DNA of 13,193 nt. It comes from DASYTH01 sp036002505 (GTDB lineage: Bacteria; Actinomycetota; Actinomycetes; Mycobacteriales; Pseudonocardiaceae). A model generated the notes under the pieces. That model did not search any database. It was not told the origin of the DNA and saw only the letters and a list, made by a program, of their open reading frames with translations. Every line of letters begins with the position of its first letter. Positions within the stretch are counted from its first letter, which is position 1. The stretch covers positions 1-13,193 of the forward strand of contig NZ_DASYTH010000222.1 of assembly GCF_036002505.1 (NCBI RefSeq), read 5' to 3'. The position numbers were made by a program, and so were the translations under genes. Of the stretch, positions 1-7,278 are shown in pieces.

Positions 1-93
1 CGGCCCCTCACCGGCACTGTCCACCCAGGACCCTCAGCTCAACCCACCGACTCGCACACCACGAGCAGGAATTCGCCCGATCGGTGGGGCCCG

Positions 94-534
94 CTAACGG
101 TGCCGAACCGGGGCCAAATCACGATGCCACGGCCACGGCCAGGGCGGATAGCCCTCTGACCTCAGAAGTTGAAGCCGGACAGTGATGCCGTCGGTAGTGG
201 TCAGCACGGCGGGTTCGGTGTCGCGCACCGCGGTCAGGGGTGGTTGCCAGCGCAGGCCGGGGAACTCCCGGCGCGTCGTGTGCAGTAGGCCGGTTTCGAG
301 CTTCTCGGCGGTGTCGCGGCGTCGTCCGAGGGCGATCAGGTCGATATCTTCGGACAGGCGTCCATGAGGTGCGATGGTCCGGGACAACGCGGTACCGCCG
401 AAGAAGATCACCTCGTCGGCCACGTGGCTGCCGATCGCGGCGAGCAGGTGCGAGATCAGGTGATCGCGGCGGACCTGGTTACGGGCGACGCCGAACCGGT
501 CGGCGACCTCAGCCTCTTCATCAGGATGCAGCAT
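94..534 (-). pseudogene. AbiEii-family nucleotidyltransferase toxin, C-terminally truncated
   Basis: This encodes 146 aa of a nucleotidyltransferase-fold protein of the AbiEii/AbiGii type IV toxin family. The signature is visible: GGTALSR at about residues 46-52 and the metal-binding S-x-D-x-D motif (SEDID) at 61-65. Family members are usually well over 200 aa and carry further catalytic residues in the C-terminal half. Here similarity stops after YPPWP (about residue 132), and an unrelated Trp-Pro-rich and basic tail runs to a stop. The start overlaps the end of the upstream antitoxin gene by 14 bases, the usual coupling in abiE operons. The break suggests a rearrangement at about 130-155, so the toxin is probably inactive. 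The family call is secure; loss of activity is inferred from the missing C-terminal half. Confidence 0.8.
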
Positions 535-1174
535 CGCCCGACCTGTCTTGGAGAACGCGGTCGAGGCTGGCTCGGCGACGTTGCGCCACGGCCAACTCGG
601 TCAGTGTGGTGTGATCCGTGCGGGGTAGCAGCGCGTGGATCGCGGCCTCGGCTTCGTCCGGGAGGCCGCCGAGATGGGGGCGGGCGGCGAGGTCGAGCAG
701 GGTCTGTTCCACCGTGGTCACCCACCCCGCCCCCAACTCGGTGACATGCCGCTGCACGTCCAGGCTGGTGACGGTGCGGCGGACGAACACGATGGTGGCC
801 TCCCGGTCCGCGAGCCGTAGCGGATTGCGGTGCCGGGTGGCCGCGATGACCGCGATCCCCAGAGCGCGGGGGATGGCTCCGTGCACCCGGGCGGCCGACA
901 GTCCCATCAACGCGACCGCGTCGATGCCCTGATCGGCGGCGGCGATGCCCAGTGCGGTCGCCTCCAACTCTGGCAGCCACGCCCGGTCGACCTGGTCATC
1001 GGGAGCCACCGCGTAGTAGCCGGCGGCGAGTCGGTGCAACGCGCCCCCACGGGCCAGGCGGGCGAACTCTGGGCGGGGATGGGCGTACACCCCCTCGGCG
1101 TCCCTGGGGCGCAGCACCCGCAGCGGCCGCCGTAACAGCTGCGGCGGCACTCGGCCCGACACCTTAGCCGCCAT
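521..1174 (-). CDS. AbiEi-family type IV antitoxin / transcriptional autorepressor
   Basis: This is a 217-aa protein with the layout of AbiEi antitoxins: a basic N-terminal DNA-binding part, then the characteristic C-terminal domain seen in the stretch ALMGLSAARVHGAIPRA followed by TTVEQTLLDLAARP. In known AbiE systems the antitoxin represses its own promoter and counteracts the nucleotidyltransferase toxin without direct binding. The ATG at 1174 is chosen because GGAGG lies about eight bases upstream of it; an in-frame start at 1243 lies upstream of the promoter elements. It forms an operon with the truncated toxin gene downstream, overlapping by 14 bases. The antitoxin looks intact while the toxin does not, so it may now be an orphan regulator. 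Confidence 0.82.
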   Translation of the reverse strand: MAAKVSGRVPPQLLRRPLRVLRPRDAEGVYAHPRPEFARLARGGALHRLAAGYYAVAPDDQVDRAWLPELEATALGIAAADQGIDAVALMGLSAARVHGAIPRALGIAVIAATRHRNPLRLADREATIVFVRRTVTSLDVQRHVTELGAGWVTTVEQTLLDLAARPHLGGLPDEAEAAIHALLPRTDHTTLTELAVAQRRRASLDRVLQDRSGDAAS

Positions 1175-1191
1175 CACGGTCACCTCCGCAG

Positions 1192-1227
1192 GGTTATAAC
1201 CTACGCTGATGCCACTATCGGCTTCAA
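1192..1227 (-). promoter_or_regulatory. Promoter and candidate AbiEi operator
   Basis: On the minus strand a TTGAAG box (1227-1222) lies 18 bases before TAGGTT (1203-1198), a good sigma-70-type arrangement. The -10 box is part of a perfect 10-bp palindrome, GGTTATAACC (1192-1201), so a repressor bound there would block transcription. AbiEi proteins are known to bind inverted repeats in their own promoters; that this palindrome is the operator is an inference. Confidence 0.5.
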
Positions 1228-1655
1228 GTCGTGTGGTTCGCACCGTGGCTGGGAGAGTCGATCACGGCCGTTGGGAACCTCACGACGAGCTTTGATTGCG
1301 GACAGTGACACCCGTTGACCGTTCTTGATGACGATTGTCGCCGGTCTCATCCCAGGGAAATAATTAGAAGGAAGGCGGCCAAGGGGGCGGATCGTCTCTG
1401 GATCCCCATCTCTGGCGGATTTCAATCGGCGATTCTATTGCGAAATACGCCGGGGTGATCTCGGGCTTATGGTGGCGCATGTCGACAAGGCGGAATGCCA
1501 CGATCGTGTGAGGACGCCATCCAGTTCCGGGAGGAGGTTGTGTCAGAGAAAGGTCGCCGCGTCGTCCTGCATGAACGGAGGCGCCGGGATAAGTCGCGTT
1601 TCCGGGTGCAGGGCAGTGACCTGCGAGTACAGTAGGCGATCGTCAAGATGATCTC

Positions 1656-1674
1656 TGGCCACGAGCTTGGCCAC
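1656..1674. repeat. TGGCCAC direct-repeat pair, left arm
   Basis: Two TGGCCAC copies lie at 1656-1662 and 1668-1674, with a 12-bp period. The pair sits in a longer block, GATCTCTGGCCACG and on, which recurs downstream of the tRNA fragment. Paired direct repeats beside an attachment core look like arm-type binding sites of a tyrosine integrase; this role is inferred. Confidence 0.45.
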
Positions 1675-1734
1675 GAACTGCCTCCCACCGGTGCCGCCGA
1701 TGCCCAAATCTGCGCCAGTGGTGCCCACTAAAAC

Positions 1735-1749
1735 GCCTGGTCGCCAGGC
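1735..1749. repeat. Hairpin GCCTGG-TCG-CCAGGC beside the attachment core
   Basis: A perfect 6-bp stem with a 3-base loop lies 22 bases left of the tRNA fragment. A related sequence, GCCTCTGACCAGGC (1826-1839), lies 11 bases to its right. Similar sequences on both sides of the core fit an integrase or excisionase binding region. No T-tract follows, so a terminator is unlikely. Confidence 0.35.
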
Positions 1750-1770
1750 AAGCAGGGGTCGGAACTCCCA

Positions 1771-1815
1771 CTACGGATCAGAAGGTTAGGGGTTCGAATC
1801 CCTTCGGGCGCGCCA
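1771..1815 (+). tRNA. 3' half of a tRNA-Arg (ACG) gene; probable att core
   Basis: The stretch starts in the anticodon loop (CTACGGA, anticodon ACG) and continues through the 3' anticodon stem TCAGA, the T arm AGGGG-TTCGAAT-CCCTT, the acceptor strand CGGGCGC, discriminator G and an encoded CCA. The five bases before the loop (TCCCA) cannot pair with TCAGA, and no matching 5' acceptor strand or D arm lies upstream, so this is not a working tRNA. A 3'-end tRNA duplication of about 45 bp is the normal scar of a tyrosine-integrase element inserted into a tRNA gene. The complete tRNA would lie outside the window, probably to the left given the orientation. Confidence 0.72.
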
Positions 1816-1886
1816 CACAGAAACCGCCTCTGACCAGGCAATATGTCTTGCTGGTAGATCGTCTTCAATGTGTTCGAGTTGATCTC

Positions 1887-1905
1887 TGGCCACGGATCTG
1901 GCCAC
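1887..1905. repeat. TGGCCAC direct-repeat pair, right arm
   Basis: TGGCCAC occurs at 1887-1893 and 1899-1905, with the same 12-bp period and same orientation as the pair 231 bp to the left. The surrounding sequence is also similar (TGATCTCTGGCCACG). Together the two pairs bracket the tRNA-derived core on both sides. Confidence 0.45.
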
Positions 1906-2592
1906 AAATATGTCCAATGTAGACAATGTGCGAGACGAAAATCGCAGGTCAGCAGTGCTCGCCGCAGTATCAACCAGGTTCTCCCATGGGCGTCAAGTCG
2001 AGGCAGCTGGCCCTGTTGGGGCCTCGGACGGGTCTCCCGACCGGTGCGCATTCGTTCTACTGCTGAGGCCATCCCAAATCCGGCGTACTGCTCACGGACG
2101 CGATCCCGGTTGGGCGGCGGAATTGACGACTTGCTGCTGGTCGGCAGCGATGACGCGCCAGCCCCATGTTGGGATGACTCGCCAGTTCCGAGGCGCATGT
2201 GAAGCGGTACGTCCCCGTCGGCAGTGGTGTCCTGGATGGCACGGCATGCGAGGCCAGGAGGATGAGGTGTCTTCCTACTCCCGGTTAGTTGAGGAATCAT
2301 CGGTTCAATCGTCATTGATCGTCCAGATCTTTTGTGTTCAACGAGCAACAGTGCCGGCTCGGCAGATGGCGGCCGTAGCGTCGCAATGACCCGGGCCACC
2401 AACGACTGGCTCGCCGCGGCGATCGCCGCCCACCTGCGACGCTGTCACAATCCGCCGTGCTGCTGGCAGGTCCCGCGGGCTGGTGCCGGTAAGTTCGGTC
2501 GAGCTATTGCTGAGCTCGGCGTAAGTGGGTGTCTATCTGGGCGGCCGGTTGGCATGATCGTTGCCGGCGGCAGGGGGACCGGGCGGGGTGCA

Positions 2593-2598
2593 TATGCT
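2593..2598 (+). promoter_or_regulatory. -10 element (TATGCT) for a leaderless start
   Basis: TATGCT is followed by exactly seven bases and then the GTG at 2606. The same spacing (TANNNT, seven bases, start codon) is found at the paralogous gene at 8963, at the transposase and at the CcbP-like gene. It places transcription start at or next to the start codon. Confidence 0.5.
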
Positions 2599-2605
2599 CC
2601 CGGCC

Positions 2606-3931
2606 GTGCCTGTGTCGCGGAAGCGGAAGAAGAAGTCCGGCAGGTCCGGTCGGTCCCGGGTGCCGGCCCGCGCGAATGTGCTTGGCTTTCGGGGCGATCT
2701 GGGTGAGCAGGATCGGCGTGAGTTGGCGGAGGCGTGGCGGGGTATGGCCGCTTACCGGGATCAGGTTGGTGCGCGGCGGGCGTCGCTGGCCGCCGCTGCG
2801 GCGACGGATCTGGTCTCGGGCCTCGTGGCGGCCGTGGTGAACCAGCCCGACCTGATCGTGGAAGACGCGTTGTGTCTGCGGCTGGGAACACTGTTGGGCG
2901 AGGCGCAGCGGGCCTCAGTGGACGATCGGGTGGGCCCGTATGACCTAGCCGAGGCGTTGGTGGTGGCGGCCGTCGCCGAGGTGGACGCGACTACCGGGCA
3001 GGCGGACGCGTGGCATGCGCCATGGCGGGTGCTCACCGCGGTGGCCGCGATTCTGCCGTATCCGGACAGCGCGGCCGCCCTCGACGCGATCGCGCGGTTG
3101 CGGGACACGGAAGGCGGGCGGGTGTTGCCGGCCGCGCCACCCGGTCCGGCCGTGACCGGGCCGGTGTTGTGGACCCGTGACCGGTACGGCAGCCGTTTTG
3201 CCGTCGTCGCGCCGGTCACCACGGCCGGTGCGCCGGTGCGATGGTACCTGTGGGACATCGATGCCTGTGGGCACCAGGTGTTCACGGTGCATAGCGGCTT
3301 CTACCCCACGCCGGACGCGGCGTTGACCGAGTGGCAGGCCGCGGTCGGGCAGGTGGCCGCGGCCGGTACGGCACTGGCTCCGGTGGACGACCCATGGCTG
3401 GTGGCGGAGTTGTTGCCCGTCGAGCTTGGCTTCATGCGTTCCGGCGGGGAAAGCGTGGAACAGTTCGCCGAGTACCACCGCGGCATGCGGTTGGGCGAGG
3501 TCGTCAAGCAGGCGTTGCCAGACCGGGAAACCCAGCCCGATCGCGGTGTGGACGCGGCCACCGCGGCGGTCGAGTTCGCCGCGTGGTTGCGTGCCCGTGA
3601 CGCCAGCCAGCAGGAGCTGCCGAAGGATGTGGACGAGTTGGCCACGGAGCTGGCCGACTCCTGGTGCATCAGCAACATCCACGCGGTGTTCGCGACGTGC
3701 TCGCCACACCGGGTCGCCCTGTGCGTGCTGCACGTGCGCGGCTATTACCTCGACGATTTCGCCGACCACCTGGTGGCGCTGCTACCCGAGTGGATCCGCT
3801 GGCTGGCCGCACACAGCGCCACCCCGGCGGAACTGGCCGATCGCTGCCTGCCCTACACCAAGGGCCAACCGCACCCGCAGATCACGATGGACAACATCGG
3901 GCCGGACTACCTCGCCCGCGTCATCGAGTAG
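2606..3931 (+). CDS. Protein of unknown function, paralogue of the protein at 8963-10138
   Basis: This is a 441-aa, probably soluble protein; I see no signal peptide or membrane segment. The N-terminus is strongly basic (SRKRKKKSGRSGRSR). It is clearly homologous to the 391-aa protein encoded at 8963: RDRYGSRFAVV (191-201) matches RDTYGTRFAVI, WDIDACG (216-222) matches FDIDASG, FATCSPHR (362-369) matches FSVSPRR, and LLPEWIRWL (392-400) matches LLPEWVRWL. Compared with that paralogue it has about 40 extra C-terminal residues. I do not recognise the family. GTG 2606 is chosen because it aligns the VSR-basic N-termini of both proteins and places both starts seven bases after a TANNNT hexamer; in-frame starts at 2594 and 2561 are possible. 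It stands alone between a decayed att region and an insertion sequence. Confidence 0.75.
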   Translation: MPVSRKRKKKSGRSGRSRVPARANVLGFRGDLGEQDRRELAEAWRGMAAYRDQVGARRASLAAAAATDLVSGLVAAVVNQPDLIVEDALCLRLGTLLGEAQRASVDDRVGPYDLAEALVVAAVAEVDATTGQADAWHAPWRVLTAVAAILPYPDSAAALDAIARLRDTEGGRVLPAAPPGPAVTGPVLWTRDRYGSRFAVVAPVTTAGAPVRWYLWDIDACGHQVFTVHSGFYPTPDAALTEWQAAVGQVAAAGTALAPVDDPWLVAELLPVELGFMRSGGESVEQFAEYHRGMRLGEVVKQALPDRETQPDRGVDAATAAVEFAAWLRARDASQQELPKDVDELATELADSWCISNIHAVFATCSPHRVALCVLHVRGYYLDDFADHLVALLPEWIRWLAAHSATPAELADRCLPYTKGQPHPQITMDNIGPDYLARVIE

Positions 3932-4084
3932 GCCGCAACCCGACCCGCAACTCCGCACCGGATGCCCCGGAGCCATACGGACGCCGCGCTCTGTGAGTGG
4001 GCATGGGTGACCGGGTCCTCCATACACTGCCCGGCTTGTTCTTCTCGCGGCCCCTTTCGCCAATGGACCGGCTGATCAGAAGCC

Positions 4085-4089
4085 GTTAG
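4085..4089. repeat. Target-site duplication GTTAG, left copy
   Basis: GTTAG directly precedes the left inverted repeat and recurs at 5374-5378 directly after the right one. The identity extends to AGCCGTTAGG (4081-4090 and 5370-5379), so the exact IS boundary and duplication length (5 to 10 bp) are somewhat uncertain. Confidence 0.6.
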
Positions 4090-4107
4090 GGTCCGCGAGG
4101 AAATTAG

Positions 4108-4137
4108 TTGATCTTGGTGTTGGTGATCGACTAGGGT
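4108..4137 (+). promoter_or_regulatory. Transposase promoter, leaderless
   Basis: TTGATC (4108-4113) and TAGGGT (4132-4137) are separated by 18 bases. Seven bases after the -10 comes the GTG start at 4145, so the transcript should begin at or beside the start codon. Confidence 0.6.
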
Positions 4138-4144
4138 TTTTGGC

Positions 4145-5359
4145 GTGGTTGGTGAGGACGCCTTGGCGGGCAAGCTCGCTGGGTTGCGTCCACACCTGGA
4201 CGAGCGCCAGTGGCGACTGTTGCTGGGCGCAGAGGCAACTGCGTGGGGCAAGGGCGGTATCGCCGTTGTGGCGCGGGCTTCGGGCGTTTCCCGGACGACG
4301 GTCCGCGTCGGTGTGTCGGAATTCGCCTCAGGTGAGGTGTCCGGCGGGCGGGTACGTCGTGCCGGCGCTGGACGTCCCTCGACCGAACACGCCCAGCCTG
4401 GGCTGACCGAGGCTCTGGACGCGTTGGTCGATCCAGAAACACGCGGCGACCCCGAATCACCGCTGCGGTGGACGAGTAAGTCGTTACGTTCCTTGGTGGA
4501 TGCGTTGGCCGGTAAAGGCTTCACCATCAGTGAGTGGACGGTGGCGCGGCTGCTCAAGGCAGCCGGCTACCGGTTGCAGGCCAACGCCAAAACCAAAGAA
4601 GGCACCCAGCATCCCGACCGGGATGCCCAGTTCTGCTACCTCAACAACCAGGCCACCACGTTCCTGGCCGAAGGCCAGCCGGTGATCAGCGTCGACACCA
4701 AGAAAAAGGAAATCGTCGGCGAGTACAAGAACAACGGCCGGGAGTGGCAGCCCACCGGGGAGCCGGTCACGGTCAACGTGCACGACTTCCCGGACAAGAC
4801 GCTCGGTAAGGCCGTGCCCTACGGCGTCTACGACCTGGGCGACAACACCGGCTGGGTGTCCGTGGGTTGTGATCACGACACGGCCGCGTTCGCGGTCGCC
4901 ACGATCCAGCGCTGGTGGCAGCAGGCCGGTCGAGCGAAGTATCCCCAGGCTGACCGGCTGTTGATCTCCGCGGACTGCGGCGGTTCCAACAGCTATCGCA
5001 CGCGGGCGTGGAAGACCGAACTGGCCGCGTTCGCCGAACGCGCCGGTATCACGGTCACCGTGTGCCACCTACCGCCGGGCACCAGCAAATGGAACAAGAT
5101 CGAGCACCGGCTGTTCTCCCACATCTCCATCAACTGGCGCGGACGACCCCTCACCAGCCACGAAGTCATCGTGGAACTGATCTCCAACACCCGCACCGCC
5201 ACCGGACTGACCGTCCACGCCGAACGCGACACCAGCACCTACCCCACAGGCGTGAAGATCAGCAACGCCGAGCTGGCCACAGTTCCTCTGACCCGCCATG
5301 ACTGGCACGGCGAATGGAACTACACCATCCACCCCAACCGCGACCCCACGACCACCTAA
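4145..5359 (+). CDS. ISAzo13-family DDE transposase
   Basis: This is a 404-aa transposase that cuts and joins the ends of its own element. The N-terminal region (about 35-60) has a helix-turn-helix-like segment, GIAVVARASGVSRTTVRVG. The catalytic core shows the family blocks: SVDTKKKEIVGEYKNNG with D184, ADCGGSNSYRTRAWK with D277, and VCHLPPGTSKWNKIEHRLFS with E320, followed by WRGRPLTSHEV. These blocks are diagnostic for the ISAzo13 (DDE_Tnp_ISAZ013) group. The length fits the family and no frameshift or stop interrupts it. The GTG start is supported by its position after the promoter. It lies within its own inverted repeats and has no passenger gene. Confidence 0.93.
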   Translation: MVGEDALAGKLAGLRPHLDERQWRLLLGAEATAWGKGGIAVVARASGVSRTTVRVGVSEFASGEVSGGRVRRAGAGRPSTEHAQPGLTEALDALVDPETRGDPESPLRWTSKSLRSLVDALAGKGFTISEWTVARLLKAAGYRLQANAKTKEGTQHPDRDAQFCYLNNQATTFLAEGQPVISVDTKKKEIVGEYKNNGREWQPTGEPVTVNVHDFPDKTLGKAVPYGVYDLGDNTGWVSVGCDHDTAAFAVATIQRWWQQAGRAKYPQADRLLISADCGGSNSYRTRAWKTELAAFAERAGITVTVCHLPPGTSKWNKIEHRLFSHISINWRGRPLTSHEVIVELISNTRTATGLTVHAERDTSTYPTGVKISNAELATVPLTRHDWHGEWNYTIHPNRDPTTT

Positions 5360-5373
5360 TTCTCTGGCGAGCC

Positions 5374-5378
5374 GTTAG
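5374..5378. repeat. Target-site duplication GTTAG, right copy
   Basis: This copy matches 4085-4089 and directly follows the right inverted repeat. It includes the TAA stop codon (minus, 5377-5375) of the ATPase gene, so the IS landed at the last codon of that gene without changing its protein. Confidence 0.6.
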
Positions 5379-6799
5379 GCCCGCCAGGTGTCGACCAGGT
5401 CGTTGGGGCCGAGGGTGGGGATGTCGTGTGTTGTTGTTCCGGCTCGGGTTATGGCGATGAGGGGGGTGTTGTCGTTGGCGCCGGGTAGTCGGGATCGGTG
5501 AATCATCAGTTGGGCGAGGTCGTGGGTGTCGAATGGGCGGTTGTCGTGCCATTTGATGGATCCGACGGTGGTGATCTGTTTGGCGATGGGTGCGCGGTCA
5601 CCGCCGACGATGTCGATCTCGGGGTCGTTGGTGCGGGTCCAGTAGCCGCCGATCGCGATGGTTCCGGCGGGGAGGATGCTGTCGGGCAGGCGGCGGAGTG
5701 ATTCTCGGATCACGGGTTCGATGGCGCGGCCGCGCCAGGTGGTCCAGGAGGAGCGGATCCGGTCGAGCACGAGGTCTCCTCGGCCGCGTTCGATGTCGGC
5801 GAAGCGGGGGCCGAGGAAGGTCAGCCAGAACCGCAGGTAGGGGTCGGTGACGACGTACCTGGTCTCTTTTGAGGGCTGGGTTGACAGCGGAGTCATGGCG
5901 TCGACCAGGCGTTTGGTGGTCAGGAGGTGCAGTGCGCGGCTCAGAGAGGCTTGCGGCAGGTCACCGGCTGCCCGCCCGATCAGCGTGAAGGTTCGTTCGC
6001 CGGAGCCGATCGCACCCAGGACGCGGCGTGCTTGTGCTTCGGTGGGGAACTCAGCGGCCAGTGCGCGTTCGGCGCTGACCAGTAGTGCGGATGTGGGGTC
6101 AGTGACCGCGTCGGTGAGGTAGTCGGTGAGGGATGCGCCGTGGGGCCATTCGTCCAGGATCAGCGGTAGGCCGCCGGTGACCAGGTAGGCGTCGAACGCT
6201 TCTGCTGCCGGCAGGTTGAGCATGGCGGCTACGTCGGCGGGGTTCAGCGGTGGGATCACCATCTCGGTGGCGCGCTGGTGGAACGGTCGGCCGTACTCGT
6301 TGAGGGCTTCCATCATCGCGAGGTCGGAGCCGATGCACAGCAACAGCACGGGCCGCCGGGACAGTTCGCGATCGAACAGTGTCTGCAGCGCGCCTTCGAA
6401 CCCGGGGTCGTTGGCGATGAGGTAGGGCATCTCGTCCAACACCACCACGGCGGGTTGATCCTGCGGCAGCGCCGCTGCCAGCAGCCGCAGTGCCGCATCC
6501 CAGGAGGTGGGGGTTTGGTCGCGGAACACGTCCGCGCCAGGGAGGTCCGAACTGATGGCGGACTCGGTGAACAGGCCAAGGTCAGCCGCGACGCTCGACT
6601 GCGCGGACGCGGTGAAGAACATGTGCGGCACACCTGCTCGCTCCACGAACTCCTCGGCCAGCCGTGACTTGCCGACCCGCCGCCGACCGCGGATCAGCAG
6701 GGCTCGACCCGGTCGTCCGGCGCGCCCACCCGCCCGCACCCTGTCCAACGTCCGGTCGAGTGCCGCCAACTCACGCTCGCGCCCTACAAAACCCGGCAT
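5375..6799 (-). CDS. AAA+ ATPase of the archaeal-type ATPase / DUF234 family
   Basis: This is a cytoplasmic ATP-binding protein of about 474 aa. The N-terminus starts with the typical FVGRERELAALD. Walker A is RGRRRVGKSRL (around residue 40), Walker B is VVVLDEMPYL (around residue 120), and a sensor-like LLLCIGSD follows. A winged-helix middle region follows. The C-terminus resembles DUF234, a predicted PD-(D/E)XK nuclease-like domain, with PEIDIVGG near 392 and VGSIKWHD near 413. Where related proteins may have E-x-K, this protein reads S-I-K, so nuclease activity is doubtful. ATG 6799 is preferred because GAGG lies six bases upstream; ATG 6805, ATG 6820 and TTG 6835 are alternatives. The gene is divergent from the nuclease remnant at 6863, and its 3' end abuts the insertion sequence. 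The cellular role is unknown. Confidence 0.8.
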   Translation of the reverse strand: MPGFVGRERELAALDRTLDRVRAGGRAGRPGRALLIRGRRRVGKSRLAEEFVERAGVPHMFFTASAQSSVAADLGLFTESAISSDLPGADVFRDQTPTSWDAALRLLAAALPQDQPAVVVLDEMPYLIANDPGFEGALQTLFDRELSRRPVLLLCIGSDLAMMEALNEYGRPFHQRATEMVIPPLNPADVAAMLNLPAAEAFDAYLVTGGLPLILDEWPHGASLTDYLTDAVTDPTSALLVSAERALAAEFPTEAQARRVLGAIGSGERTFTLIGRAAGDLPQASLSRALHLLTTKRLVDAMTPLSTQPSKETRYVVTDPYLRFWLTFLGPRFADIERGRGDLVLDRIRSSWTTWRGRAIEPVIRESLRRLPDSILPAGTIAIGGYWTRTNDPEIDIVGGDRAPIAKQITTVGSIKWHDNRPFDTHDLAQLMIHRSRLPGANDNTPLIAITRAGTTTHDIPTLGPNDLVDTWRA

Positions 6800-6818
6800 A
6801 GCCATCCTCGATGCACTC

Positions 6819-6847
6819 ATACGTGAAACACTCAACGATGAGCGTAT
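6819..6847. promoter_or_regulatory. Inverted repeat in the divergent ATPase / remnant intergenic region
   Basis: ATACG (6819-6823) and CGTAT (6843-6847) are outer arms. Inside them ACACTCA-ACGA-TGAGCGT (6828-6845) forms a stem with one mismatch. A possible minus-strand -10, TACGCT (6846-6841), overlaps the repeat. It could be an operator for the ATPase gene, but the evidence is only structural. Confidence 0.3.
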
Positions 6848-6862
6848 CTGGCTTGGAGCTCC

Positions 6863-7114
6863 GTGTCACGCGAAGCGATAGGTCAACTGTTCGCCTATCG
6901 CCACTTCTGGTACCGCGAACTCGGCCAACCTGATCCCGCGCTTGTAGCACTCTTCTCCGAGCCGGTCGGGGCCGCTTTCCTGCCGCTACTGAAGTCTCTG
7001 GGCATTGAGAGCATTTGGTGGGACGGAGACACCTGGGACGGGGCAGCCCCAGATGTCATGACAAGTTTGCTGAAGATCGCGCAGGTGCAGGCGAACCAAC
7101 CAATCGGCACTTGA
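6863..7114 (+). pseudogene. C-terminal fragment of a probable nuclease-like protein
   Basis: This encodes 83 aa from a GTG at 6863; an in-frame stop at 6839-6841 prevents a longer reading. It begins directly with REAIGQLFAYRHFWYRELG, a helix resembling the R-E-A-x-G-Q-L-x-x-Y segment that follows the catalytic lysine in several PD-(D/E)XK-like restriction proteins, and continues with a PALVALFSEPVG strand. The upstream catalytic half expected for such a protein is missing. It therefore looks like the surviving 3' end of a larger gene whose 5' part was removed, probably by the event that put the ATPase promoter here. The nuclease assignment is from motif memory only. Transcription and function are unproven. 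Confidence 0.45.
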
Positions 7115-7278
7115 CGAGCGGAGCTCGGGTCGGCACGGTGGACGGCCACTCGACGAGGTCGCGGTCCGGTCTACGTCGACACCCGGGCGGCCGACCGGGG
7201 AACACCAGTCCTGGTGGCCGACGACGTCCGAGCTGGCGACCCACCAGTACCCGGGAACCGTCCTGCGGACGACAAAAG

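Larger units (their letters stand above)
1244..2605. other. Gene-poor remnant region around a tRNA-derived attachment site
   Basis: I find no convincing gene in this stretch. The base composition is less GC-rich than the flanking genes, and the open frames lack normal codon bias or recognisable domains. It holds a tRNA-Arg 3' fragment, paired TGGCCAC repeats and small hairpins, all listed separately. A short stretch with coding-like codon use begins at an ATG at 2386 (MTRATNDWLAAAIAAHLRRC and on) but soon degenerates; it may be the N-terminus of a lost gene. Most likely this is the decayed end of an integrative element. Confidence 0.5.
4090..5373 (+). mobile_element. Complete insertion sequence, ISAzo13 family (about 1.28 kb)
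   Basis: The element consists of one intact transposase gene between imperfect terminal inverted repeats. The left end, 4090-4113, and the reverse complement of 5350-5373 match at 17 of 24 positions, including an uninterrupted AATTAG. The left repeat contains the -35 box of the transposase promoter, and the transposase stop codon lies inside the right repeat. The flanks carry the 5-bp duplication GTTAG. All parts look intact, so the element may be recently inserted and active. Confidence 0.8.

Noticed and set aside
1..93. Left edge open frames on the plus strand
   Set aside because: All three plus-strand frames are open at the edge for a while, but none shows a recognisable protein, so no gene was called.
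1543..1728. Minus-strand 61-aa frame (ARDHLDDRLLYSQVTALHPE)
   Set aside because: It has some coding-like codons, but its FVAKLVARD part is just the TGGCCAC repeat read in the other strand. There is no RBS or recognisable family.
1735..1749. Hairpin considered as an intrinsic terminator
   Set aside because: No following T-tract on either strand and no gene ends nearby; its duplicated relative beyond the core fits an att region better.
1910..2389. Plus-strand 159-aa frame in the att region
   Set aside because: Poor codon bias, no domain, no RBS, and it overlaps the right arm repeats.
1728..2402. Minus-strand 224-aa open frame containing APEGIRTPNLLIR
   Set aside because: That peptide is the antisense translation of the tRNA 3' half, a well-known false protein signature. 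The rest of the frame has no domain or coding bias.
2945..3769. Minus-strand 274-aa frame opposite the 441-aa gene
   Set aside because: A shadow frame; the plus-strand product has a clear paralogue in the window, the minus-strand one does not.
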